36,851 bases of DNA from Sphingobacteriales bacterium (GCA_021299095.1 JAJTFW010000033.1:1-36851), one strand, 5' to 3'. Shown: positions 9,182 to 18,224, numbered from the stretch's first letter. Numbers and translations are program-made. Notes: generated by a model not told the origin, from the sequence alone.

Positions 9182-10483
9182 TTGTCCAAACCCGTGTTTC
9201 AATCCGTTCCATACAATATCCTTCTTCTGGGCTCAGGGGGACGCGAACATGCCTTCGCCCGCAGTTTGTCTGCGAGTCCCCGTTGCAAACACCTGTTTAT
9301 CGCACCGGGCAATGCCGGAACAGCCGCGCATGGCAGCAATGTCAGTATCAGTCCAACCGACTTCCCCGCCATTCGAGATCTGGTTCTCCGCGAGGATATC
9401 CAATTGGTCGTAATCGGTCCGGAAGATCCGCTGGTTCAGGGTGTCGTTGATTATTTCCGTGAGGATTCCGAACTCCGTCATATCCCGGTCATCGGTCCAA
9501 CACGATCGGGTGCCCGCCTCGAAGGCAGCAAGGAGTTTTCTAAGGGGTTCATGCAGCGACATGGCATTCCCACTGCAGCATACAAAAGTTTCGGTAAGGG
9601 TGAGGTGAAAGAGGCTCTAGATTTCCTGTCTACATTGTCTCCCCCCTATGTGATTAAGGCCGATGGTCTGGCTGCTGGTAAAGGCGTACTGATTCCCGAT
9701 ACGCTGCAGGTAGCGGAAGAGGGGGTGCGGGAAATGCTTGAATCCGGTCGCTTTGGGCAGGCCGGCGACCGCGTAGTGATTGAAGAATTCTTGCCCGGGA
9801 TCGAACTTTCCGTTTTTGTGCTCACCGACGGCCGCAATTACATCATCCTGCCAGAAGCTAAGGACTACAAACGTATCGGTGAAGGCGATACGGGACCCAA
9901 CACCGGAGGCATGGGTGCTGTCAGTCCGGTACCCTTCGCAGATTCCGACTTCATGCATAAAGTGGAGGAGTGCATCGTAAAGCCTACTGTAATCGGCCTC
10001 GATCAGGAAGAGATTCCCTACCGTGGATTCATTTTCATCGGGCTGATGAACGTAAACGGCGATCCTTTTGTTATTGAATACAACTGCCGGATGGGTGATC
10101 CCGAAACAGAAGTGGTGTTACCTTTGTTGGAGGCGGTTGCTGAGCAGCGCCTTGATCGCATGGAACTTGATGTTGATCCGCGGACAGCTACTACCGTAAT
10201 GATGGTATCGGGCGGATATCCGGGCAATTACGACAAGGGATTTGGTATCCGTAAACTTGATCAGGCCGGTGACGCAATCGTGTTCCATGCAGGTACGACT
10301 ATGCAGGATGGTTCAGTGGTGACCAATGGTGGCCGCGTGCTTGCGCTTACCGGTTTCGGCGTAGGGATTGCCGAGGCGCTTGAGCAGTCGTATGCAGCCG
10401 CGAAGGCCATCGATTTCGATTATGCCTATTACAGACGCGACATTGGCCGCGACCTGATGTCCGTTAATCATTCTACGGAATGA
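9182..10483 (+). CDS. purD: Phosphoribosylamine-glycine ligase (GARS)
   Basis: 433 residues. It catalyses ATP-dependent joining of 5-phosphoribosylamine and glycine, the second step of purine synthesis, using the product of PurF encoded at 13636-15534. The N-terminal GARS motif is NILLLGSGGREHAFA. The ATP-grasp region shows YVIKADGLAAGKGV, VVIEEFLPGIELSVF and NTGGMGAVSPVP, with metal ligands in VIEYNCRMGDPETE. Length matches the family. There is no ATG: an in-frame TAA at 9176-9178 is followed by a TTG at 9182 and a GTG at 9194, and the conserved domain begins a few codons later. I take the TTG. recO follows after 16 bases, so the two are likely co-transcribed. Confidence 0.97.
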   Translation: MSKPVFQSVPYNILLLGSGGREHAFARSLSASPRCKHLFIAPGNAGTAAHGSNVSISPTDFPAIRDLVLREDIQLVVIGPEDPLVQGVVDYFREDSELRHIPVIGPTRSGARLEGSKEFSKGFMQRHGIPTAAYKSFGKGEVKEALDFLSTLSPPYVIKADGLAAGKGVLIPDTLQVAEEGVREMLESGRFGQAGDRVVIEEFLPGIELSVFVLTDGRNYIILPEAKDYKRIGEGDTGPNTGGMGAVSPVPFADSDFMHKVEECIVKPTVIGLDQEEIPYRGFIFIGLMNVNGDPFVIEYNCRMGDPETEVVLPLLEAVAEQRLDRMELDVDPRTATTVMMVSGGYPGNYDKGFGIRKLDQAGDAIVFHAGTTMQDGSVVTNGGRVLALTGFGVGIAEALEQSYAAAKAIDFDYAYYRRDIGRDLMSVNHSTE

Positions 10484-10499
10484 GGAAATACGGAATAGT

Positions 10500-11225
10500 A
10501 TGCTGATCAAAACACGAGCAGTGGTTCTTGATGTGACACCGTATTCCGAGGCCAGCATCATTCTTAAAGCATATACGGCCGAGCACGGTTTGCAAAGTTT
10601 TCTCGTAAATGGAGTGCGCAAACAAAAGGCGCGTTTTCCATCCAATCTCTTTCAGCCGCTGACTTTACTCGAACTGGTGGCTTATATGCGCAAGCAAGGG
10701 GGGCTGCACCGGGTCTCGGAAGTGGATTTATCGCCTCCCCTGGTACACATACCATACGATACTGTCAAAACCACCGTCGCATTGTTTTTGGCTGAGCTCA
10801 TCTATCGCTCGGTTCGGGAGGAAGAACGCAATCCGGAATTGTTCGGGTTTATAGACCATGCCGTACAGATTCTGGATTTGCATCCACACACCGCCTCACG
10901 TTTTCACTTGGCTTTTTCTCTGCAACTGACCCGCTATTTGGGCTTTTTTCCCGGCGGAAGTCACGGCCCGCATGCTCCGTATTTCGATCTGCGGGAGGGT
11001 TTGTTCACGAGCCACCGCCCGCCGCACCCCTATGTGCTCGACCCTGAACTTTCGGCGCGATTTTATGCCCTGCTGCAGGTTGACTTGGAAGATGCGGAGG
11101 CGATGCGAATGGTGTCGTCCGAGCGTAAGTCCCTGCTCGATGCTATCATCTTGTATTACGAGTTGCATCATACTCAGGGCTTCAGTATTCGATCACACGG
11201 AGTGCTTGCCGAACTCATGGCTTGA
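10500..11225 (+). CDS. recO: DNA repair protein RecO
   Basis: 241 residues, the normal length. RecO helps RecF/RecR load RecA at single-strand gaps and anneals SSB-coated DNA. The N-terminal OB fold is recognisable (KTRAVVLDVTPYSEAS, then LQSFLVNGVRKQKARFP), followed by the helical domain (LAELIYRSVREEERNPELFGF, split across two helices, and RYLGFFPGG). The CxxC zinc knuckle present in many RecO proteins is absent, which is common in Bacteroidota. It lies 16 bases downstream of purD with no promoter box between, so it is probably expressed from the purD promoter. Confidence 0.95.
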   Translation: MLIKTRAVVLDVTPYSEASIILKAYTAEHGLQSFLVNGVRKQKARFPSNLFQPLTLLELVAYMRKQGGLHRVSEVDLSPPLVHIPYDTVKTTVALFLAELIYRSVREEERNPELFGFIDHAVQILDLHPHTASRFHLAFSLQLTRYLGFFPGGSHGPHAPYFDLREGLFTSHRPPHPYVLDPELSARFYALLQVDLEDAEAMRMVSSERKSLLDAIILYYELHHTQGFSIRSHGVLAELMA

Positions 11226-11236
11226 GCCGGCTTGAT

Positions 11237-11244
11237 TACCTTCG
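11237..11244 (+). promoter_or_regulatory. Candidate -7 box for the ALDH16-like pair
   Basis: TACCTTCG lies 14 bases before the ATG at 11259, just after the recO stop. No clear -33 TTG at standard spacing. Confidence 0.4.
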
Positions 11245-11258
11245 TCAAAATTTGAATC

Positions 11259-12731
11259 ATGAAGAAAGCCTCTTCACGTTCCCTGCAATTCGGTACGGAC
11301 TGGACATATGCTCCGGCTCCGGAGAGTTCAGCACACATCCAGTTTAACGAGCGCTACGGCCTGTTCATCAACGGGCGTTTTCAGGCGCCCTCCACCAGCC
11401 GTTATTTCGCCAGCATCAACCCGGCCACCGAGAAGGAAATCGCCCGCGTTGCCGAGGCCGGGTCGTCGGATGTCGATAAGGCTGTTCGTGCCGCACGCAC
11501 GGCTTACGAGAAGGTTTGGTCGAAGCTGTCTCCCTCAGAGCGGGGGAAGTACCTTTTCCGCATTGCACGGCTCATTCAAGAAAACGCACGCGAACTCGCC
11601 ATCATCGAAAGTATGGATGGTGGAAAACCGATTCGGGAAAGCCGCGACATCGATATCCCCCTCGTTGCGGCACACTTTTTTTATTACGCAGGCTGGGCCG
11701 ATAAACTGCAATTTGCATTCCCGGGCCGTAGCGCTTCTCCGATAGGTGTGGCTGCACAGGTCATACCCTGGAATTTTCCGCTGCTGATGGCCGCATGGAA
11801 AATAGCTCCGGCTCTTGCCTGTGGGAATACGGTGGTGCTCAAGCCGGCCGAAACAACGTCGCTTACTGCACTAAAACTGGCTGAAATCCTTCAAGAGGCC
11901 GACTTGCCGCCCGGCGTTGTCAACATCGTGACCGGTGCGGGCGCTACTGGAGCAGCATTGGTGTCACATCCCGGAGTAGACAAAGTGGCCTTTACCGGAT
12001 CAACGGAAGTGGGCAAACACATTATGCGCAGCATTGCCGGAAGTGGCAAGAAATATACACTCGAATTGGGGGGGAAGGCAGCCAATATCCTGTTCGAGGA
12101 TTGCGCGGTCGATCAGGCTGTAGAAGGGATTATCAACGGCATTTTCTTCAATCAGGGCCACGTTTGTTGTGCCGGTTCACGACTACTGGTACAGGAGGGG
12201 ATTGCGAAGGATGTGTTGCGGAAACTTAAGGATCGTATTTCCACTTTAATCGTTGGTGATCCGCTGGATAAGAACACCGATATCGGAGCCATCAATTCAA
12301 AGGCGCAACTCCAAAAAATAAAAACCCTGGTCAATGCCGGAATCCGTGAAGGGGGTGAATGCTGGCAAAGCGAATGCGAGATTCCCTCGAAAGGATTCTG
12401 GTTCAAACCTACCCTGTTCACCGGTGTGGCTCAATCGCACCGTATCGTTCAAGAAGAGATATTCGGACCTGTGCTGGCTGTTCAAACGTTCCGGACTCCC
12501 GAAGAAGCGGTTGAGAAAGCGAACAACACCCCATACGGACTCAGCGGCGGAGTCTGGACCGATAAGGGTTCTAAAATCTTTAAGATGACATCCCGCATAC
12601 GCGCAGGAGTCATGTGGGCCAACACCTACAATAAATTCGATCCGGCAAGTCCCTTTGGCGGTTACAAAGAAAGCGGAGTCGGCCGCGAAGGCGGACTTCA
12701 TGGTCTCTATCCCTATGTAAATCTTTCCTGA
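11259..12731 (+). CDS. Aldehyde dehydrogenase, catalytic half of a split ALDH16-type enzyme
   Basis: 490 residues covering a complete NAD(P)-dependent ALDH fold. Visible motifs: PWNFPLLMAAWKIAPALACG, the cofactor-site FTGSTEVGK, the glutamate motif LELGGKAANI, and the catalytic cysteine near residue 303 in NQGHVCCAGSR. The later part (IGAINSKAQLQKI, GFWFKPTLFTGV, WANTYNKFDPASPFGGYKES) matches what I recall of the ALDH16 family rather than ordinary betaine-type ALDHs. The next gene starts 10 bases on and resembles the second, non-catalytic ALDH16 domain. The enzyme would oxidise an aldehyde to an acid in the cytoplasm; the substrate is unknown. Assignment to ALDH16 is from remembered family features, not a search. 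Confidence 0.9.
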   Translation: MKKASSRSLQFGTDWTYAPAPESSAHIQFNERYGLFINGRFQAPSTSRYFASINPATEKEIARVAEAGSSDVDKAVRAARTAYEKVWSKLSPSERGKYLFRIARLIQENARELAIIESMDGGKPIRESRDIDIPLVAAHFFYYAGWADKLQFAFPGRSASPIGVAAQVIPWNFPLLMAAWKIAPALACGNTVVLKPAETTSLTALKLAEILQEADLPPGVVNIVTGAGATGAALVSHPGVDKVAFTGSTEVGKHIMRSIAGSGKKYTLELGGKAANILFEDCAVDQAVEGIINGIFFNQGHVCCAGSRLLVQEGIAKDVLRKLKDRISTLIVGDPLDKNTDIGAINSKAQLQKIKTLVNAGIREGGECWQSECEIPSKGFWFKPTLFTGVAQSHRIVQEEIFGPVLAVQTFRTPEEAVEKANNTPYGLSGGVWTDKGSKIFKMTSRIRAGVMWANTYNKFDPASPFGGYKESGVGREGGLHGLYPYVNLS

Positions 12732-12741
12732 TATCATCCCA

Positions 12742-13623
12742 ATGGCAACGCGAAAATCAACAGCTGCACCACGAACGGAATCCCGCATTGATGTGCGCAA
12801 GACCTATAAGTTGTACATCGACGGGAAATTTCCCCGAACGGAATCAGGACGACTCATGCCGGTCAGGAACAAGAAGGGCGAGATTCTTGCCAATGTATGC
12901 AAGGCATCTAAAAAAGACCTGAGAGACTCCGTTGTGTCAAATCGCAAAGCGCAGGAAGCTTGGGCCGCTCGTTCGGCCTATAACAAGGGCCAGATTTTAT
13001 ACCGGATTGCGGAAACATTGGAGAGCCGCCGTGCCCAGTTTGAACAGCAACTGGTGAATCAGGGCCTCGCGCAGGCTTCAGCCATCTCCGAGGTGTCGGC
13101 AGCGATTGATCTCCTGGTCTATTATGCAGGATGGACGGATAAATACATTCAGGTGTTCAGTTCGGTCAATCCGGTCGAGAGCGCTCATTTTAATTTTTCT
13201 TTTCCGGAACCAGTCGGTATTGCCGTCGTGATTGCTCCGCATGCACCCGGTCTCTTGGGATTGGTCGCCCTCACAGCACCTCTTGTGGCCGGCGGAAATA
13301 CCTGTACCGTACTCACATCGGAACACTTTCCACTTACGGCCATCGATTTTGCTGAAGCACTTGCCGCATCGGATGTTCCCGCCGGAGTGATCAATGTGCT
13401 TACCGGTAAGCGTGACGATTTGCTTGCTACCGCAGGTTCACACATGGATATCAATGCAATTGCTCACGTAGACCTTTCTGCCGATCAGCGTAAAGCCCTT
13501 GAATTGCAGGCTGCCGGTAACGTAAAGCGCATGATTGATTTCAACGGTGGAGAACTGCTTTCGCCTTATGCAATTCTGCAAGCTCAGGAAATCAAGACTA
13601 CCTGGCATCCGGTGTCTTTTTAA
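12742..13623 (+). CDS. Truncated, non-catalytic ALDH-like protein (second domain of a split ALDH16)
   Basis: 293 residues, far shorter than a usual ALDH (about 480-500). It begins with a basic tail, then KTYKLYIDGKFPRTESGR and a fold that follows the ALDH N-terminal NAD-binding half (YNKGQILYRIAETLESR, VPAGVINVLTGKRD). The LELGG glutamate motif and the catalytic cysteine region are missing, and the end jumps to KTTWHPVSF. The segments HMDINA and the KTTWHPV ending are what I recall from the C-terminal half of ALDH16 proteins. It is 10 bases after the active ALDH gene and surely co-expressed. Likely role: structural partner of that enzyme. The reading frame is intact and well conserved in composition, so this is not a decaying pseudogene. 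Confidence 0.85.
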   Translation: MATRKSTAAPRTESRIDVRKTYKLYIDGKFPRTESGRLMPVRNKKGEILANVCKASKKDLRDSVVSNRKAQEAWAARSAYNKGQILYRIAETLESRRAQFEQQLVNQGLAQASAISEVSAAIDLLVYYAGWTDKYIQVFSSVNPVESAHFNFSFPEPVGIAVVIAPHAPGLLGLVALTAPLVAGGNTCTVLTSEHFPLTAIDFAEALAASDVPAGVINVLTGKRDDLLATAGSHMDINAIAHVDLSADQRKALELQAAGNVKRMIDFNGGELLSPYAILQAQEIKTTWHPVSF

Positions 13624-13635
13624 AACAATCGGTTA

Positions 13636-15534
13636 TCAGTAGGCCCGTTCGTTCAGCCCTGACATGTAGTTGATGAATGCCCGGCAGGAAACGCGGTTTC
13701 CACCGGGTGTGGGATAGTCGCCGCTGAAGTACCAGTCGCCGGTATGCCCCGGGCAGGCTTCGTGCAGGCTTTCAATCTGCTGGAAAATGACACTGACTTC
13801 AGCTTCGCAGCCTTCGGGTGTGACCAGCCGTGCAATCCGCGCAGAGAGCTCCTCATTGCTGAAGGGTTCGTAAATACGCTTGACCACGTTGAGTGCATCA
13901 TTCCCTTTGGCGAGTTCGGTATGGCAGGCCGATAGCACTTCATCAAGTAGCTCTTCCATATTCCGCTCTTCGATGAGGCTGATGGCAGCCCTGAAGGCAA
14001 TCAGATCACCGATCCGGGCCATGTCGATTCCGTAGCAGTCGGGATAACGGATCTGCGGTGCAGAAGAAACAATAACGATTTTTCGCGGCTGAAGTCTATC
14101 CAGCATGCGAATGATGCTGTTTCGTAGCGTTGTGCCGCGTACGATGGAGTCGTCGATCACAACCAGGTTGTCGATGCCTGCGCGTACGGTACCATAGGTG
14201 ATGTCGTATATATGCGCCACCATATCGCCCCGATCAGAATCGTTGGTGATGAAGGTCCGCAACTTCGCGTCTTTAATGGCGATTTTCTCGGCACGCGGTC
14301 GCATGCTGAGAATATCACGTAAGGCCTCGGCTGGCAAGGGATTTCCCAACGCAAGGATTTTCTCCTGCTTTACTCCGTCGAGGAAATCCTCCATGCCCTT
14401 CATCATACCGTAAAAGGCTACTTCAGCGGTGTTGGGGATGTAGGAAAAAACCGTGTTTCGTAGATCCTTATCAATTGTGTCAAGAATGGAAGGACATAAA
14501 AGGCGACCGAGTCGGATGCGTTCGCGATAAATATCCTGGTCACTTCCGCGAGAGAAGTAAATACGTTCGAAGGAGCAGGATTTTTTTGGCAGGCTTTCAC
14601 GGACTTTTTCTTCGTGCACACTTCCGTCCTTGCGGATGATCAGGGCATGACCTGGTGTGATTTCACGGATCGTATTTGCGGGTACGTTGAATGCAGTCTG
14701 AATTTGCGGACGCTCTGACGTGACAATAACGACTTCATCGTCGGCATAGTACCAGGCCGGACGGATGCCCGAGGGGTCACGCAACACAAAGGCATCACCG
14801 TGCCCGATGAGTCCGGCCATGACATATCCTCCATCCCAATACTTGGAAGAGCGACGTAGAATGTTCGCGATATTCAGTTCGGCCGCGATGAATGGGCTGA
14901 TTTGTTGCTTGGTGTAGCCTTCCTGCTTGTAACGCATGTAGATCAGGTCGTTCTCCTCATCCAGCCAGTGACCGATATTCTCCATCACGGTCACAGTATC
15001 GGCTTTTTCACGGGGATGCTGACCAATGCCTACAAGATCCTGAAACAATTCCTCGACATTGGTGAGGTTGAAATTTCCGGCAACTACGATATTTCGGGTC
15101 ATCCAGTTGTTCATCCGTAAAAAGGGATGACAACTGTCGATACTGTTCCCTCCGAAGGTCCCGTATCTCAGATGGCCAAGTAACAGTTCGCCTGTGAAGT
15201 CGCAATGTTTCTTTAAATACGCAGCATCCTGCAGCTTAGCCGGATCCTGCTTTGCAAGTTCATTGAATGGGCGGTGAATGGTTCCGAAAATGGCCCCAAT
15301 GGCATTTTTCTCGACAGAGCGCTGCCGGTTGATGTAGCGCTCTCCTGGTTCCATGTCGAACTTGATGCAGGCAACTCCGGCACCATCCTGGCCTCGGTTG
15401 TGTTGTTTCTCCATTAGGAGCGACAACTTGTTGAGACCATACAATGCCGTACCGTATTTTTCCAGGTAAAAATCCAGTGGCTTCAGCAGGCGAACGAGGG
15501 CGATTCCGCACTCGTGGGTAAGCATATCGCTCAT
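13636..15534 (-). CDS. purF: Amidophosphoribosyltransferase (PurF, long Bacteroidota form)
   Basis: 632 residues, longer than the roughly 500-residue E. coli enzyme, as is usual for one Bacteroidota branch. It makes phosphoribosylamine from PRPP and glutamine, the first committed step of purine synthesis, and feeds PurD. The class II glutaminase domain starts at the expected nucleophile C9 (MLTHECGIALV), with MEKQHNRGQDGAG and a GHLRYGTFGGNS motif. The phosphoribosyltransferase PRPP loop is VVIDDSIVRGTT near residue 450. The N-terminal Cys would need removal of the first eight residues. A TACCTTTG box lies 17 bases before the ATG, so it has its own promoter downstream of the ACMSD gene. It converges on the ALDH16-like pair. 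Confidence 0.95.
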   Translation of the reverse strand: MSDMLTHECGIALVRLLKPLDFYLEKYGTALYGLNKLSLLMEKQHNRGQDGAGVACIKFDMEPGERYINRQRSVEKNAIGAIFGTIHRPFNELAKQDPAKLQDAAYLKKHCDFTGELLLGHLRYGTFGGNSIDSCHPFLRMNNWMTRNIVVAGNFNLTNVEELFQDLVGIGQHPREKADTVTVMENIGHWLDEENDLIYMRYKQEGYTKQQISPFIAAELNIANILRRSSKYWDGGYVMAGLIGHGDAFVLRDPSGIRPAWYYADDEVVIVTSERPQIQTAFNVPANTIREITPGHALIIRKDGSVHEEKVRESLPKKSCSFERIYFSRGSDQDIYRERIRLGRLLCPSILDTIDKDLRNTVFSYIPNTAEVAFYGMMKGMEDFLDGVKQEKILALGNPLPAEALRDILSMRPRAEKIAIKDAKLRTFITNDSDRGDMVAHIYDITYGTVRAGIDNLVVIDDSIVRGTTLRNSIIRMLDRLQPRKIVIVSSAPQIRYPDCYGIDMARIGDLIAFRAAISLIEERNMEELLDEVLSACHTELAKGNDALNVVKRIYEPFSNEELSARIARLVTPEGCEAEVSVIFQQIESLHEACPGHTGDWYFSGDYPTPGGNRVSCRAFINYMSGLNERAY

Positions 15535-15551
15535 GCAATTCTTCTAAGGCA

Positions 15552-15559
15552 CAAAGGTA
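15552..15559 (-). promoter_or_regulatory. Candidate -7 box for purF
   Basis: Minus-strand TACCTTTG, an exact TAnnTTTG match, 17 bases upstream of the purF ATG in the gap after the ACMSD stop. No -33 TTG at standard spacing. Confidence 0.5.
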
Positions 15560-15585
15560 GGCATTAGCCCCGCCTCCTGTACCGT

Positions 15586-16596
15586 TTAGGCCGTGAAGGT
15601 TTGTGAATCCAATCCCAGCCATTCCAGTGCGGTTCCGGCAAGCAGGCGCTCTTTCACCGAATCTGTATATGACATTGATTGAATGAGTTTTCCGGGCTCA
15701 AGTTCACCCAGAGGGAAGGGGTAGTCCGTTCCAAGTGCAAGGCGCTCCGGCCCCATGAGTTTGACCAAAAAGTCGAGCATGTGGGGGTCATGGACCAAGG
15801 TATCGAGGTAGAATCGATCCAGGTAGTGTCGAGGGTTGACGGGATTATCCACAGCAACCAAGTCTGGTCGCACATTGAATCCGTGTTCGATGCGTCCGAT
15901 CGAGGAAGGAAATGATCCACCGCCGTGAGCGAATGCGACCTTGAGGCCAGGTAGGCGTTCGAACACACCGCCGAAAATCATGGAGCAAATGGCCAGGGAG
16001 GTTTCTGCCGGCATCCCGACCAGCCACGGCAGCCAGTACTTCGCCATTTTTTCCTTACCCATCATGTCCCAGGGGTGCACAAATACCGAAGCTCCCAAGT
16101 CACGTGCTGCTTCAAAAACAGGGAAGAGTTCCGGTGCGTTCAGATTCCACTCGTTCACATGTGAACCGATTTGAATACCACGCAGCCCGATCTGCATGCA
16201 ACGTTCCAGTTCGCGGATCGCCAGTGTCGGATCCTGCAGCGGAACGGTACCCAACCCGACAAATCGCTTGGGATACGCGTGCACAATTCCAGCGATGTGG
16301 TCATTTAGGAACATGCTGAGGTCAAGGGCATCGGAAGCCTTGGCCCAATAGCTGAACATGACGGGAATGGTGCTAAGAACTTGTACATCCACTTGGTGCT
16401 TGTCACACTGGTGCATACGTACTCCAGGATCCCAGCAGTTGTCCTGGACCTCACGGAAAAAGCGGTCATCGATCATCATCCGTGCACAACAAGGCTTGTG
16501 GTGATCCAAGGAAATGAATCCTCCGTAGCCGTATTTGGCCTTGAAATCCGGTAGGTGCTCCGGAATGATATGTGTATGGATATCGATGGTCAGCAT
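15586..16596 (-). CDS. 2-amino-3-carboxymuconate-6-semialdehyde decarboxylase (ACMSD)
   Basis: 336 residues, the family length. A zinc amidohydrolase-fold decarboxylase that converts ACMS, the ring-opened product of HAAO, to 2-aminomuconate-6-semialdehyde. Ligands are in place: H7 and H9 (DIHTHIIPEH), H174 (VHPWDM), H224 (FAHGGG) and D291 (GTDYPFPLGE). The MFSYWAKASDAL and VPLQDP segments also fit ACMSD. It lies 39 bases downstream of the ALDH7-type gene on the same strand, so the two are probably one transcript. Partner genes are nearby but separate: AMSDH at 21013-22455 and HAAO at 26062-26589. By destroying ACMS it would divert flux from quinolinate and NAD synthesis to full oxidation. Confidence 0.95.
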   Translation of the reverse strand: MLTIDIHTHIIPEHLPDFKAKYGYGGFISLDHHKPCCARMMIDDRFFREVQDNCWDPGVRMHQCDKHQVDVQVLSTIPVMFSYWAKASDALDLSMFLNDHIAGIVHAYPKRFVGLGTVPLQDPTLAIRELERCMQIGLRGIQIGSHVNEWNLNAPELFPVFEAARDLGASVFVHPWDMMGKEKMAKYWLPWLVGMPAETSLAICSMIFGGVFERLPGLKVAFAHGGGSFPSSIGRIEHGFNVRPDLVAVDNPVNPRHYLDRFYLDTLVHDPHMLDFLVKLMGPERLALGTDYPFPLGELEPGKLIQSMSYTDSVKERLLAGTALEWLGLDSQTFTA

Positions 16597-16635
16597 AGGG
16601 CGGTGTTCCGCAGCGATGAGTGTTGACGGTTTATC

Positions 16636-18198
16636 TTAAACGTCGAAGCGGATTCCCTGGGCGAGCGGAAGCTCACTGGAGTAGTTGATGGTGTTGGTTT
16701 GTCGACGCATATAGATCTTCCAGGAATCGGATCCCGATTCACGGCCACCGCCAGTATCTTTTTCTCCGCCGAATGCTCCCCCGATTTCTGCACCGGAAGT
16801 TCCAATGTTGACGTTGGCGATTCCGCAGTCTGATCCCTCGTGTGAAAGGAATGCTTCGGCTTCACGCATGTCGAGCGTGAAGATTGAAGAAGAGAGACCC
16901 TGAGGCACGTCGTTTTGCATCGCAATGGCCTCATCGAGTTTTGTGTAACGCATCAGATACAGGATAGGAGCGAAGGTTTCTTCCTGAACGATGTGGTAGC
17001 GGTTTTCGGCTTCGATAAGACAGGGTGTGACGTATGTACCTGATGTAAATGCATCGCCGGAGAGGACGTCTCCGCCGGCAATGACCTTACCTCCTTCGGC
17101 CTTGGCAGCCGCAATGGCTTTCATGAAGTCTTGTACGGCCGACTGGTCGATGAGCGGTCCGACAAGTGTGGTTGAATCCAGCGGATGTCCGATGCGGATG
17201 TGTGCGTAAGCTGACTTTAATTGTCCCACAAAGGTGTCATATACGGCCTCGTGGATGAAGAGTCGTCGTGTGCTTGTACAACGCTGTCCGGCTGTTCCAA
17301 CAGCTCCGAAAAGTACTGCACGCAAAGCCATGTCAAGGTCTGCCTTGTCGGAAATGATGATGGCATTGTTACCTCCTAATTCGAGCAGGGAGCGTCCCAG
17401 ACGTTCTCCGACAATTTGTCCGGCACGACGTCCCACGCGGGTCGAACCCGTGACGGAAATGAGCGGCACGCGCTTGTCGGCAAGGAAGTTGTCGCCAACG
17501 TGCTTAGAGGAAGCGACCACCAGGTTCAATACGCCTTCGGGTACCTGGTTGTCGGCAAGAACCTGTTGCATAATGCGGTGTGTTGCCAATGCACAAAGTG
17601 GTGTCTTGGACGAGGGTTTCCAAATCACCACGTCGCCGCAAACCAGGGCAAGCATAGCGTTCCAACTCCAAACAGCAACCGGGAAATTGAATGCAGAAAC
17701 GACACCTACAATTCCAAGGGGGTGGTATTGTTCGTACATGCGGTGGCGTGAGCGTTCACTGTGCATGGTCAGTCCGTATAACTGCCTCGACAGACCGACT
17801 GCAAAATCGCAGATGTCAATCATTTCCTGCACTTCACCCAGACCTTCCTGGTAGATTTTTCCCATTTCGTAGGAAACAAGGCGTCCCAGTGGCTCCTTAT
17901 ACTTACGCAATTCATCCCCCATCTGCCGGACAATTTCGCCGCGCTTAGGAGCCGGCATCATCCGCCAGGTGACGAATGCCTGCTGTGCAGTCTGTACGAT
18001 GTGTTCGTAATCGGCAGTCGTAGCTTGTTGCACTCCAGCAATCCGTTTTCCGTCGGCCGGAGAAAAAGAGTCTAGTACTTCACCTTTGGTGTCCATCCAA
18101 CCGGTTCCGGTAGAGGCTCCGGGGTTGATATCGCTTATGCCTAGTTGGCGTAGCATGTCGGCCACCCCATGATCGTTTTGCAGGTTTGTTGTTCCCAT
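16636..18198 (-). CDS. ALDH7-family dehydrogenase, probable 2-aminoadipate-6-semialdehyde dehydrogenase
   Basis: 520 residues from the ATG at 18198 (MGTTNLQNDHG); an in-frame TTG upstream lies in the promoter box. The protein reads as antiquitin: FNFPVAVWSWNAMLALVCG, SVTGSTRVGR, LELGGNNAII, catalytic Cys near residue 307 in GTAGQRCTSTRR, and the hallmark GGEKDTGGGRESGSDSWK followed by MRRQTNTINYS. ALDH7 enzymes oxidise 2-aminoadipate semialdehyde (in equilibrium with piperideine-6-carboxylate) in lysine breakdown, and some also protect against aldehydes. It precedes ACMSD by 39 bases and likely shares its transcript, linking lysine and tryptophan catabolism. Substrate is inferred from family only. 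Confidence 0.92.
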   Translation of the reverse strand: MGTTNLQNDHGVADMLRQLGISDINPGASTGTGWMDTKGEVLDSFSPADGKRIAGVQQATTADYEHIVQTAQQAFVTWRMMPAPKRGEIVRQMGDELRKYKEPLGRLVSYEMGKIYQEGLGEVQEMIDICDFAVGLSRQLYGLTMHSERSRHRMYEQYHPLGIVGVVSAFNFPVAVWSWNAMLALVCGDVVIWKPSSKTPLCALATHRIMQQVLADNQVPEGVLNLVVASSKHVGDNFLADKRVPLISVTGSTRVGRRAGQIVGERLGRSLLELGGNNAIIISDKADLDMALRAVLFGAVGTAGQRCTSTRRLFIHEAVYDTFVGQLKSAYAHIRIGHPLDSTTLVGPLIDQSAVQDFMKAIAAAKAEGGKVIAGGDVLSGDAFTSGTYVTPCLIEAENRYHIVQEETFAPILYLMRYTKLDEAIAMQNDVPQGLSSSIFTLDMREAEAFLSHEGSDCGIANVNIGTSGAEIGGAFGGEKDTGGGRESGSDSWKIYMRRQTNTINYSSELPLAQGIRFDV

Positions 18199-18216
18199 AG
18201 CTGATTTTGAAGGCTG

Positions 18217-18224
18217 CAAAGGTA
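18217..18224 (-). promoter_or_regulatory. Candidate -7 box for the ALDH7-ACMSD unit
   Basis: Minus-strand TACCTTTG, 18 bases before the ATG at 18198. It overlaps the alternative TTG start and so supports the ATG. Confidence 0.5.

Noticed and set aside
9066-9212. N-terminal extension of the histidine kinase frame
   Set aside because: No family similarity and it overlaps the promoter region and start of purD.
12742-13623. Second ALDH gene as a decaying pseudogene
   Set aside because: The frame is intact with normal composition, and the missing parts match the known second domain of ALDH16.
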